From Lachancea mirantina (taxonomy: Eukaryota; Ascomycota; Saccharomycetes; Saccharomycetales; Saccharomycetaceae): a stretch of DNA of 64,000 nt. Both the position numbers and the translations under genes were made by a program. The DNA is taken from NCBI GenBank assembly GCA_900074745.1, contig LT598462.1, forward strand, positions 620,001-684,000, read 5' to 3'. Shown here piece after piece: positions 48,326-57,419 of the stretch (positions are counted from its first letter, which is position 1; every line of letters begins with the position of its first letter). The notes beneath the pieces were generated by a model. That model worked only from the letters and a program-made list of their open reading frames with translations, did not search any database and was not told the DNA's origin.

Positions 48326-49327
48326 TTATGGTGGTGAAGCGCTTTCTCTTTGTCTACGCATCCGCTCCACCACAGACAATGGGTTTTGACCAAAATGTAT
48401 TTTAGCTACAGTGCGTGTAGCCTGCTCTTTCGATGGTACCGCGTTAGCTGACATGGTATCCTTACACGCAACAATGACAGTTCGAAGAGTTTCGAGATGT
48501 AATACACCAGGTGAGTCCTCGTTAGCGAATTTAAGATCCAAGTATCTCATCGCGAGAGCTTCGTCTTCCTTCAAAAGCGCTGCAAGCGTGATTTGCGGAG
48601 GACTGTAGAAATATACCACGTCGGTCAAAATCGCCTCCATTATGGTTTTCTTGCAATTGGTATATACCTGACCCATGTAATTCAAGTCGACTTTCCCCTG
48701 CAAAATGTTTTGAATGTCGAGAAAGAATCCATGCAAAGCTTTGAACGGATGGTGATTCATAAGCGTAAACTGCAAACTCTCTAAAAGACGGAACTCATAC
48801 TTGAGAACGTCCTCGTTCTTGGATTTAGTCTTCTTGGCAAACGAATCGATCCCAATGAAAAAGTTCTCGGATTTGCATGCAAAGAACAACGTCGTGTAGA
48901 AAATCTCCTTTGGAACTATGTCCATGACTGAGTTGTTCAAATAAAACCTTCTGAAGAATGTCACCGCCGTAGCAGCCACTTCGGTTGGTAAATTCATCTT
49001 AGTAGCGAACGTAAGAAGCATACGGGCAAAATAATTCACTAGTAAGACTTCTTCATCTGCAGTGACCGGGACAGCCTTTTCTGTAATGGCTGCGACTTCG
49101 TCGCTGCCCAAATCGGGATTTTGTTCTAGGAAACTGCGAACTCTTGTTTCAAGAACCGTAGCGGCTCTTGCGTTGATTTCAACTCGCTTCTGAGCAAGTT
49201 GTTCTGGAGTAAACGACCACATTCTATACTGCGATGAATGTCTGTACAAATCATCGTCACTAACCCTCTGGATGGGTTGAACCTTGGTAGCATCGACAGA
49301 CCCACTCGGAGTCGGAGTGTTGGTCAT
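48326..49327 (-). CDS. CCL1: Cyclin Ccl1 of TFIIH
   Basis: Cyclin H orthologue, partner of the kinase Kin28 in TFIIH, acting in RNA polymerase II CTD phosphorylation. The 333-aa product (S. cerevisiae 393) carries the typical N-terminal block DDLYRHSSQYRMWSFTPEQLAQKRVEIN. The cyclin fold follows, with VNYFARMLLTFATKMNLP, ATAVTFFRRFYLNNSVMDI and LFFACKSENF, then a second, more diverged cyclin repeat (LLESLQFTLMNHHPFKALHGF, PPQITLAALL). It is convergent with YME1, 153 bp between the stops. Confidence 0.94.
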   Translation of the reverse strand: MTNTPTPSGSVDATKVQPIQRVSDDDLYRHSSQYRMWSFTPEQLAQKRVEINARAATVLETRVRSFLEQNPDLGSDEVAAITEKAVPVTADEEVLLVNYFARMLLTFATKMNLPTEVAATAVTFFRRFYLNNSVMDIVPKEIFYTTLFFACKSENFFIGIDSFAKKTKSKNEDVLKYEFRLLESLQFTLMNHHPFKALHGFFLDIQNILQGKVDLNYMGQVYTNCKKTIMEAILTDVVYFYSPPQITLAALLKEDEALAMRYLDLKFANEDSPGVLHLETLRTVIVACKDTMSANAVPSKEQATRTVAKIHFGQNPLSVVERMRRQRESASPP

Positions 49328-49648
49328 AGGGTTGTTCTCCTGAACGGCAAATTATTTGTCAAAATCGTCCGTCCCAGCGTTATGGACGAAGGTTGGTGAT
49401 CTTTTGATTTAGAGATTTGGATTGTTAAAGATGGCCAACACATCATTACATCAATATTATCAACAATTCAAGTTTTTCTGGTACAGGTGGTTGAAGTATA
49501 TATATATTCTTAATTTAAGAGGCAAGGTAGTTAGATTTTAAAATATATGGTACTCATCCAATCGTAAAGTCATATGCTTTCTCTGGGCTCTATTTCTCTC
49601 TTGTTTTAGTTTTTTGCAAGTTTTGGTGATATACCTGGTAATGATAGT
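49328..49648. other. CCL1 promoter and ATP1 3' flank
   Basis: 321 bp of AT-rich sequence with TATATATATATTC near 49498-49510. No gene is seen. Confidence 0.5.
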
Positions 49649-51295
49649 TTAAAAAGTCGCGACAAAAGATTCAGTGGCAGTCTTCAAAGAACCTAGCAGT
49701 TCTTTGCTCAATTCACCCTTTTCTCTGATAGCAGACAAAATTTCTTCGTGGTTGGATTTCAAATAGGACAAAAATCCAGTCTCAAATTCAGCGACACGCG
49801 ACAATTCAATGGCATCCAAGTAACCGTTAACACCGGCGTAAATCAATGGAACTTGTTCCTCGGCGGCCAATGGTTCGTATTGGTGTTGTTTCAACAATTG
49901 GGTTAGTCTTTCACCACGGGCCAAAGTTTGCTTGGTAGAAGCATCCAAATCAGAACCGAATTGTGCGAAAGCAGCGACTTCTCTGTATTGAGCCAAGAAC
50001 AGTTTCAAAGAACCGGCGACTTGTTTCAAAGCTTTGACTTGAGCAGCGGAACCGACACGAGAAACCGACAAACCAACATTAATGGCAGGTCTGATACCTT
50101 TGTAGAATAGTTCTGCTTCCAAGAAGATTTGACCGTCAGTGATGGAAATAACGTTGGTAGGAATGTAAGCAGAGACATCACCACCTTGAGTTTCAATGAC
50201 AGGCAAAGCGGTCAAAGAACCACCACCGTTCTTGTCGGACATCTTGGCAGCTCTTTCCAAAAGTCTAGAGTGCAGGTAGAAAACATCACCTGGGTAAGCT
50301 TCACGACCAGGAGGACGTCTCAACAACAAAGACAATTGACGGTAAGCGACAGCTTGCTTAGACAAGTCGTCGTAGACGATCAAGGCGTGTTTACCGTTGT
50401 CTCTGAACCATTCACCGATGGCGGCAGCGGTGAATGGAGCAATGTATTGCAATGGAGCGGCTTCAGAAGCAGTAGCAGCAACGATGATAGAGTATTTCAA
50501 AGCGTCGTGTTGTTCCAAGGTTTGCACCAATTGGGCAACGGTGGATCTTTTTTGACCCACAGCGACGTAAACACAGTATAGCTTCTTCTTTTCATCAGCA
50601 CCACTGTTCCATCTTTTTTGATTCAAAATGGTATCCAAAGCCACGGCGGTTTTACCAGTTTGACGATCACCAATGATCAATTCTCTTTGACCTCTGCCGA
50701 TTGGAACCAAAGCGTCAACGGCCTTCAAACCAGTTTGAACAGGTTCGTGGACAGAAGTTCTTGGCAAAATACCAGGAGCCTTGACTTGCGCTCTGGAACG
50801 ACCAGCGGTCTCAATTGGACCCTTACCATCAATTGGGTTACCCAGGGCGTCGACAACTCTACCCAAAAGAGCTGGACCAACACCAACATCGACAATTTCA
50901 CCGGTTCTCTTGACCACTTCACCTTCCTTAACCAATCTGTCGGAACCGAACAACACGATACCGACTTGGCCTGGTTCCAAGTTCAAAGCCATACCTTTGA
51001 CACCAGAAGAAAATTCGACCAATTCTTCGGCTTGAACGTTGTTTAAACCAAAGACACGGGCAATACCGTCACCAACAGACAAGACACGACCGGTCTCGTT
51101 CAAATTGGCCTCTTCGGAAACACCTCTAATTCTTTCCTCCAAAATGGAGGAAACTTCGGTGGGTTGAGCTTTGGCGCTCGCATATCTTCTGCCAGCAACA
51201 AAAAGAGCTGGTCTGGCGATATGCCTCATTGTGCGAGCCACAGACGCGGCGGCAAGCGACCTTGAAGCGGTACGGATAGCAGTACGGGACAACAT
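49649..51295 (-). CDS. ATP1: F1F0 ATP synthase alpha subunit
   Basis: Alpha subunit of the mitochondrial F1 ATPase. It has 548 aa (S. cerevisiae 545). An arginine-rich presequence (about 1-37, [21 protein letters not shown]) precedes the beta-barrel domain. The P-loop is GDRQTGKT at 209-216, and the alpha/beta signature is [17 protein letters not shown], with the alpha arginine finger in SVSRVGS. The codon set is strongly restricted (mostly AAG, GGT, TTG, AGA), as expected for a highly expressed gene and in contrast to its neighbours. Two CCAAT boxes lie 380-430 bp upstream. In S. cerevisiae ATP1 (YBL099W) adjoins BNA4 (YBL098W); here YPR genes lie between them. Confidence 0.98.
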   Translation of the reverse strand: MLSRTAIRTASRSLAAASVARTMRHIARPALFVAGRRYASAKAQPTEVSSILEERIRGVSEEANLNETGRVLSVGDGIARVFGLNNVQAEELVEFSSGVKGMALNLEPGQVGIVLFGSDRLVKEGEVVKRTGEIVDVGVGPALLGRVVDALGNPIDGKGPIETAGRSRAQVKAPGILPRTSVHEPVQTGLKAVDALVPIGRGQRELIIGDRQTGKTAVALDTILNQKRWNSGADEKKKLYCVYVAVGQKRSTVAQLVQTLEQHDALKYSIIVAATASEAAPLQYIAPFTAAAIGEWFRDNGKHALIVYDDLSKQAVAYRQLSLLLRRPPGREAYPGDVFYLHSRLLERAAKMSDKNGGGSLTALPVIETQGGDVSAYIPTNVISITDGQIFLEAELFYKGIRPAINVGLSVSRVGSAAQVKALKQVAGSLKLFLAQYREVAAFAQFGSDLDASTKQTLARGERLTQLLKQHQYEPLAAEEQVPLIYAGVNGYLDAIELSRVAEFETGFLSYLKSNHEEILSAIREKGELSKELLGSLKTATESFVATF

Positions 51296-51673
51296 GGTTT
51301 TCTTCTTTTCTCAACGACTTATTATTGACAGACAATCACAACTTTTAACGCTGGGAAACTGGCAAATATAGGGTAGCGAGACGAGCCGGGAATCAAAAAG
51401 TAGGAATATATAAGAAAGGATGAGTTTTCGGAGCTGTTTGCTGCTGGTTCTCACACAAACTCTCTCTGCGAATCGAAACGAAACAACCAAAAAAAATTTG
51501 TTGTTTAAAAAGGGGTCTTCAGTTTTTCAAAAGACACCAATCTCGGTTTTGTTTCCGCCTGTAAAATTTTTTTTACTCGCACGCTCACTGGGCGTTTTCC
51601 ATATTTGACCGATTTCGCACTATTTTTTTCGCTTTCTCGTAGACGCAGCGAATAAACCGGATTTTCAATAATT

Positions 51674-51725
51674 TGATTGGCTGGTCTTAAGACAGGGTAA
51701 CCTCCAAGCTGCTTGTATTGATTGG
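51674..51725 (-). promoter_or_regulatory. Two CCAAT boxes upstream of ATP1
   Basis: TGATTGG occurs at 51674-51680 and again at 51719-51725; on the ATP1 strand these read CCAATCA, the Hap2/3/4/5 core. Hap control of respiratory genes, including ATP1, is known in S. cerevisiae; here it is inferred. Confidence 0.6.
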
Positions 51726-51808
51726 CCGGGTGCACGCCGTGGCATAAGCAGCATGTTTCGAGTCACTCAGAAAGTCACGGACGCGGCCATCAAACGTGCT
51801 TCGTGCTT

Positions 51809-52084
51809 TCACGTGAGAGGGCCGTGCAGGTTGATCAGAAGCAGAATCATGCTCGACACAGTTCGCAAGTGACACGCACGTTTGACGTATGAGCAGCGAC
51901 TCTACGGTTGACGGCATACCACAGAGAAATCGTATAGTTGGTGCGAATTTCGACCACTCAGGTCACGTGATTCAAGTACGTAAACATCTCTTTGGACGTG
52001 GAGTCCTTGGTTGATAAATGGTCACGTGATCTTGTACGCTCATATCATTTGATACGTGTAGTGTGAATGTTCGGGATCACGTGA
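51809..52084. promoter_or_regulatory. Cluster of four TCACGTGA E-box octamers
   Basis: Perfect palindromic octamers at 51809-51816, 51963-51970, 52022-52029 and 52077-52084. They match the preferred Cbf1 site. They lie between ATP1 and ATH1 and could serve either gene. Confidence 0.75.
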
Positions 52085-52803
52085 TTGTTATTTTCCCTTT
52101 CTTAAACGCCGAAGACGCCAGCGAATGCAATGTAGCCTAAAGGAGCGATATAGCCGTCCAAGTATCTCTTGCGCCTTCTCTGGTACCTGAATTCTTTTCT
52201 TGGACTAGCAACCGTCTAACGGAGCCTCCCGCTTCGTTTCCCAATCCCCCTCCCTGGTCTCCCGCTTCGGCGGCTACCCCTCAAGACACCCCTAGTGCCC
52301 CCCAAAAACCGTTTCTCTGGCTAAAACCGTGAGGAATTAGGAGATATTCGGCTCTGACCCAACACTATAGTACTCAGTTTTCCCCACTTGGTATTCGCCC
52401 CCTTTCGTGTCTTGCGTGTCGTCTATTATCCCTGACAAGTGGTGATAAAACATCAGAGTTTTCTTAGGCGGGACGCTCTCAGTGTTGAGAACGGTCCTCG
52501 TAAACAGCGACAACATAAATTTCGATTACGTTTTGGTCCGCCGTTCGAGTCCCGTTCAAATCATCTTTCTAGTATCTGTCAGATACGAAATGTGTCATTT
52601 GAAAATGGAGATGAAGGGAGATGAACACCCACAGGACCAAAGTTGAAACTAAGACTTAAGGGTCTGCTCGATGACTATTTAACCTTTCAAGAAGTCACTG
52701 AGAAGCGTTCGTTTGTTTCAAGGAAAAAAAGTCCGGTATCAGTGCGCCGAGAAGCGCCTCCTATTTGAAGTTTAAAGAGACCTGGGTTTTAGATGCGGGG
52801 AAG

Positions 52804-55800
52804 ATGAAGACCGAGAAAGCCAAAAGCAGACTTTTTTACAGCGTTTTGACCTGTTTACTCGTGTTGGGATGGTTTACGGTGACGTCGTATTTACAGAAAT
52901 TGAAACCCGGGCTTTCGGTGTTCGAGAGTACACGTCGTTTTAGCGAGCGGGTTAGAAACCGGAGAAAATCGTCGCAGCAACTATATGAACAACTAAGCGA
53001 TTCTGACGACACTTACTACGATGAAGTGCACTGGTGTGTCGGTACGAGCTATTTCTCCGAAAATACATTTTCGCGACAACCCTATGTCAGCAATGGGTAC
53101 ATTGGGAGCCGGATACCGAACGTGGGGCTAGGTTACGCCTTAGACACGCTAAACATTTGGACAGCGAACAGTAGTGTTCCCGGTGCTCTCGACAATGGGT
53201 GGCCCCTTCGGAATCAACGGTTTGCAGGTGCGTTTGTCTCAGATTTTTATTGCCTGGAGCCAAAACTTAACTCGACTAATTTCCCCGAATTGGACGACGA
53301 CGGATATTCGACAGTTTTGTCCGCCATTCCGCAGTGGACAGATTTGCAATTTTCTGTGCGGAACGGGAGCCTCAAGTTCTCTGCCCAAGATGTGCGGCTC
53401 GAAGATGTGACGAACTACCATCAAAACTTGTCAATGCAAACGGGTGTTGTTTCCACTGAACTCGATTGGCTTGGCTTTTTACACGTGAAAAGCTCTGTTT
53501 TGGCGCATAGAAGTAAGCATTCGCTTGGAATCGTCACCTTGGAGTTGAACGTGAACCCAGGCTGGGACGTAGACGAAGTTGATCTGGAACTATGTGATTG
53601 TTTAAACTATACAACCGCCAGGAGAGTCGCGTTGCAAGATATTGGACACGATTCAGGGGGCATTTACATGACTGTGAACCCAGACAACGTACCGTATTCC
53701 TCGGCGTCTATTTACTCCTCGTTTGAATTGCTTTACGATGGGGAACGCAGTGGAAAATCCGAGTTTCGTTTTGATGACAATCGCACTACTATTTCTCAAT
53801 GTGTGAGTGTCAAACTGGAAGCCGATGGCCCGATTCTTAAGGCTAATAAGTTCACGGGTATAATGTCCACCGAGTATGGCGACGGACGCCGTGATCAAAC
53901 CAATTTGGAGTTCGCAAGGTCAGTAGTAAAAGAAAGTTTAGGCAGCTGCCACAAGCTGACTGAAAGTAATAGAGCTGCGTGGGAAGCTTTATACAGTGAT
54001 GCACATATTGAAATTCCTTCTGATAGCTTATTGGAACTTGCGGCCAGATCCTCATTATATCATCTGCTTGCCAATACGAGAAGGTTCAATGTGTCTGCTG
54101 AAAGGGGGCTTCCAATGCCCGTCTCTGGCTTGAGCTCCGACTCATATGGTGGTATGGTATTCTGGGACGCTGATATTTGGATGATGCCCTCACTTTTGCC
54201 CTTTTTTCCGGAGATCGCACGGCATATTGTAAATTACCGTAATGGCACGCACCAGCAGGCCGTCCTGAACGCCCAAAAATATGATTATTCTGGAGCTCTC
54301 TATCCTTGGACTTCGGGGAGGTTTGCCAATTGTACCTCCACAGGACCCTGTGTCGACTATGAGTACCACGTCAATTTTGATATAGCAATGGCGTCTTTCC
54401 TAATGTATTTGAATGGCGAAGGAGAAGACTATCTTCGTTACACCACATGGCCTCTCGTCAGGGATGCAGCCAAGTTTTTTGCCGAATATGTCCAGATTAA
54501 CCATACCACGGGTCAATACGAGACGTTCAATTTAACTGATCCAGATGAGTACGCCAATTTCGTCAACAATGGTGCATTCACGAATGCTGGTATCAAGACG
54601 TTAATGAAGTGGGCCACAGACATAGGCTATCATCTGGGCAATGAAGTGGATCCGAAGTGGAATCACATTTCTAAAAACATTTATATTCCCATGGCAGAGT
54701 CTAATATTACACTGGAGTACAGTGGGATGAACGCGTCTGTTGAAATCAAGCAAGCGGATGTGGTGCTTATGACTTATCCCTTGGGGTATATAACGGATGA
54801 AACGATTTTGAAAAACGCGATAAGAAATTTGTACTACTACTCTGAGCGACAGTCGGCTTCCGGTCCAGCCATGACCTACCCCGTGTTTGTCGCTGCCTCT
54901 TCACTTCTCAATCATGGATGTTCGTCACAGAGCTACTTGTACAAATCTGTTCTGCCGTACTTGAGAGCACCTTTTATGCAATTCAGCGAACAGTCGGATG
55001 ATGATTTTTTGACAAACGGTTTAACCCAACCCTCGTTTCCATTTTTAACTGGGAACGCTGGTTTCTTGCAAGGCATTTTATTTGGCCTAACGGGATTGAG
55101 GTACTCTTACGAAGTGGATCCCGCCTCGAAAACTATCAACCGATTTTTGAAGTTCATCCCCATGAAACTTCCATTACTTCCTGGCGGCATTGCAATTCGA
55201 AATTTCAAATACATGGGACAGGTGTTGGATGTCATTATCGATGATAAAAATGCCACCCTCATTCACAAGCAGGGAGATCTGGCTGTAACGTTGAAGACTT
55301 TTAATAGAAGTTTCAATACGGATCGGCAACTCGGCGCTCACCATATGTGGACAGAACTTTTAGCGAAAAACGAGTCCCTACCGGCTACGTTCTATACTCT
55401 AAATCCTAGAGAAACGCTGTCACTCCCATTGTTCGAACCCCTCCTTAATATTGACAACAATTTAGCCGAGGGCAAGCAAATCACCAATTTCACTGCTGGG
55501 GTCCCAGGAGATGTTGTCTATTCTGCAGTCGATGGCAACAACTACACTCACTGGCAGCCTTTAAATAAGGACATGCGTGCAAAGTTACTCATTGACCTTG
55601 GGCCTGACAATGACAAGCCGCTTACGCGAGGCATGATTCTTTGGGGCAAAAGGCCAGCGAGAAATGTTTCCGTCTCGGTTTTGCCGTCTCACGGGAAATA
55701 CGTCAAGGGGATCAAAATAAAGAAACGAGAGGAGGACGAAACTGGTTTCTGTCCGTTGACGATTTTGCGCGGCAGATGTAATGTCGCCAGCGCCATTGCC

Positions 55801-56205
55801 CTGCCGGAAGACAGTCACATATTCGATACTGAATTAAGGGATATGCTGAATTCAGAGAGACTGGATCTTGAACAACTCACGAGGCTTTCGCCAAATTATT
55901 CTGTTTTCACGGACAGGTTTGTTACCATTTTAGAAGATTTCCAAGTGTTTCCCTCGGAGCCATATTACGAAACGCTACAACGAAACAAATCCATAGTCAT
56001 TTTGCCCAGTAACAAAACCGAATTTGTATTCGACTATGAAGAACTCTGTATGCGGGCTTGCAACGATACTCATGTGTGCGCTGAAAACGCCATCACTGGC
56101 TTACCTCCGCCTCGGTTTGTTCTTCTCAGCGTAGAAGGTACCTACGATGATGATAAAGATCCCAAGGGCGCTACAATCGAAGAGATTGCTTTCTTGTCCG
56201 ATTGA
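52804..56205 (+). CDS. ATH1: Acid trehalase Ath1
   Basis: Cell-surface/vacuolar enzyme (glycoside hydrolase family 65) that splits trehalose into two glucoses. The start is the ATG at 52804 ([17 protein letters not shown]), giving 1133 aa (S. cerevisiae 1211); an upstream extension would begin at a TTG. A single N-terminal membrane segment (about 10-28) gives type II topology with the catalytic part outside. There are many N-glycosylation sequons. Catalytic-domain landmarks are [24 protein letters not shown], the acid Glu about 520 in [26 protein letters not shown]-type [14 protein letters not shown], and [23 protein letters not shown]1 and YOP1 flank the same gene (YPR026W) in S. cerevisiae. 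Confidence 0.95.
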   Translation: MKTEKAKSRLFYSVLTCLLVLGWFTVTSYLQKLKPGLSVFESTRRFSERVRNRRKSSQQLYEQLSDSDDTYYDEVHWCVGTSYFSENTFSRQPYVSNGYIGSRIPNVGLGYALDTLNIWTANSSVPGALDNGWPLRNQRFAGAFVSDFYCLEPKLNSTNFPELDDDGYSTVLSAIPQWTDLQFSVRNGSLKFSAQDVRLEDVTNYHQNLSMQTGVVSTELDWLGFLHVKSSVLAHRSKHSLGIVTLELNVNPGWDVDEVDLELCDCLNYTTARRVALQDIGHDSGGIYMTVNPDNVPYSSASIYSSFELLYDGERSGKSEFRFDDNRTTISQCVSVKLEADGPILKANKFTGIMSTEYGDGRRDQTNLEFARSVVKESLGSCHKLTESNRAAWEALYSDAHIEIPSDSLLELAARSSLYHLLANTRRFNVSAERGLPMPVSGLSSDSYGGMVFWDADIWMMPSLLPFFPEIARHIVNYRNGTHQQAVLNAQKYDYSGALYPWTSGRFANCTSTGPCVDYEYHVNFDIAMASFLMYLNGEGEDYLRYTTWPLVRDAAKFFAEYVQINHTTGQYETFNLTDPDEYANFVNNGAFTNAGIKTLMKWATDIGYHLGNEVDPKWNHISKNIYIPMAESNITLEYSGMNASVEIKQADVVLMTYPLGYITDETILKNAIRNLYYYSERQSASGPAMTYPVFVAASSLLNHGCSSQSYLYKSVLPYLRAPFMQFSEQSDDDFLTNGLTQPSFPFLTGNAGFLQGILFGLTGLRYSYEVDPASKTINRFLKFIPMKLPLLPGGIAIRNFKYMGQVLDVIIDDKNATLIHKQGDLAVTLKTFNRSFNTDRQLGAHHMWTELLAKNESLPATFYTLNPRETLSLPLFEPLLNIDNNLAEGKQITNFTAGVPGDVVYSAVDGNNYTHWQPLNKDMRAKLLIDLGPDNDKPLTRGMILWGKRPARNVSVSVLPSHGKYVKGIKIKKREEDETGFCPLTILRGRCNVASAIALPEDSHIFDTELRDMLNSERLDLEQLTRLSPNYSVFTDRFVTILEDFQVFPSEPYYETLQRNKSIVILPSNKTEFVFDYEELCMRACNDTHVCAENAITGLPPPRFVLLSVEGTYDDDKDPKGATIEEIAFLSD

Positions 56206-56316
56206 CTCAAAACTTTGGCGACTAAATGAGGTGGCAACCTCGAGCCGAAAGCGATGTATAGCCCGTTAAAGGTTGTTCCTTGTGCGCTGCCCTATTTCAA
56301 GATTTAAATAAAAAAT

Positions 56317-56407
56317 TGCGAATTCTGTGGATCGAACACAGGACCTCCAGATAACAGCGACCGAAGTTGACTTCAGTCTGGCGCTCTCCCAACTGAGCTA
56401 AATCCGC
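56317..56407 (-). tRNA. tRNA-Phe (GAA) with 18-nt intron
   Basis: 91-bp gene on the minus strand. The acceptor stem is GCGGATT/AATTCGC with discriminator A, the D arm is GCTCAGTTGGGAGAGC, and the anticodon loop is CTGAAGA with anticodon GAA. The T arm is CTGTGTTCGATCCACAG. The intron lies one base 3' of the anticodon, is 18 nt long, and contains CTTCGGTC, which pairs with the anticodon region as in S. cerevisiae. Mature length is 73 nt before CCA. Flanked by ATH1 and YOP1. Confidence 0.97.
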
Positions 56408-56584
56408 TAATTGTTAAAATACGAAGTATTTCAATGATTCATATTCGAGTGCTTTATTCACCCTTCATGATTATTTGCTCTTGACCCTTTCGAATGGGAA
56501 CTCGATTATAAAAGAGTAAAGATTTCTGGCAGTGCTACATTGAGTTTACAAGTTTCAAGGCTGCGACAACGCTAAATCATACAA

Positions 56585-57385
56585 ATGGCTGACTATATCA
56601 AGACATTTCAAGACGAACTAAAAACTTTGGACACCGTATGTAATCTTTATTGACATGCCCGTGTTAGTTCTCATACCTTTACCCTTTCCCGGAGTTTTTT
56701 TATCGGAAGTTAGGGTATTGTCGTGAAATTCTACTTTATCGATTTTGGAGGTATTTGATCTATTCAGCTGGACCCTTGGTATTTGAATAGTCCAAGGGAT
56801 TTGTTTCCGGTCCGATGAGGCATATTTTAACGGCTTTAATGGGTTTTCAAGACTTGTTTTACTAACAAAAAATCAATTTTACAGAAGCTTGCTGGTAACA
56901 GTGCCTTTGAGCAATTTGAAGCCAAAACGAAGCTCCCCAAGTCCTACGGTGTCTTGGGTGGTGCTTCGCTGTATTTACTTTTGATTTTCATCAACGTTGG
57001 AGGCATCGGCGAGATTTTGGCCAATTTCGCCGGTTTTGCTCTACCCGCATATTATTCGCTAATTGCGCTCAAAACTACAGACAAAAATGACGACACTGAA
57101 CTATTGACTTACTGGGTCGTTTTTGCTTTCTTGAGTGTCGTGGAATTCTGGTCTAAGGCCATCTTGTACTGGATTCCTTTCTACTGGTTCATGAAAACCG
57201 TTGTTCTTCTATACCTAGCTTTACCTCAAACTAAGGGTGCCAGCTATGTGTACAATATGATTTTGATGCCTTTGAGCGACAAATACATCAAGATTCATCC
57301 CTCCAAGACCGATGAGATTGGCTCTAAGATGGAGAATTTGGCACCAAAGGGCAAGACCACCGGATTTTCCACTCACGGAATTTGA
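56585..57385 (+). CDS. YOP1: ER membrane-shaping protein Yop1 (two exons)
   Basis: Reticulon-like REEP/DP1 family protein that curves ER tubules. Exon 1 is 56585-56635 (17 codons, MADYIKTFQDELKTLDT) and exon 2 is 56885-57385 (starting KLAGNSAFEQFE); the spliced protein has 183 aa (S. cerevisiae 180). Family hallmarks are LYLLLIFINVGGIGEILANFAGFALPAYYSL, LLTYWVVFAFLSVVEFW, and FYWFMKTVVLLYLALPQTKGA, forming two hydrophobic hairpins. The frame in exon 2 alone has its first ATG only in the middle of the conserved N-terminal region, so exon 1 is needed. S. cerevisiae YOP1 also has an intron. It converges on APL4, 34 bp between the stops. Confidence 0.96.
56636..56884 (+). other. YOP1 spliceosomal intron (249 nt)
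   Basis: Donor GTATGT at 56636, branch point TACTAAC at 56860-56866, acceptor ACAG ending at 56884, in phase 0. The branch-point-to-acceptor gap is 18 nt, longer than in the UBP6 and PRE6 introns. Confidence 0.93.
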
Positions 57386-57419
57386 AGCAAACTTCAGTGT
57401 TAGGTAAATAGCGATGTAT

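Larger units (their letters stand above)
51296..52803. other. Divergent intergenic region ATP1-ATH1
   Basis: 1.5 kb with two ATTGG (CCAAT) boxes near 51674-51725, four TCACGTGA octamers at 51809-52084, pyrimidine-rich sequence around 52225-52310, and a B-box-like GTTCGAGTCCC at 52543-52553 without a credible tRNA. A short minus-strand frame without ATG (52106-52220) reads RRRKRYLDGYIAPLGYIAFA near its end. No gene is called. Confidence 0.5.

Noticed and set aside
52470-52570. tRNA-like stretch with GTTCGAGTCCC
   Set aside because: No consistent cloverleaf or A-box; promoter DNA is the simpler reading.
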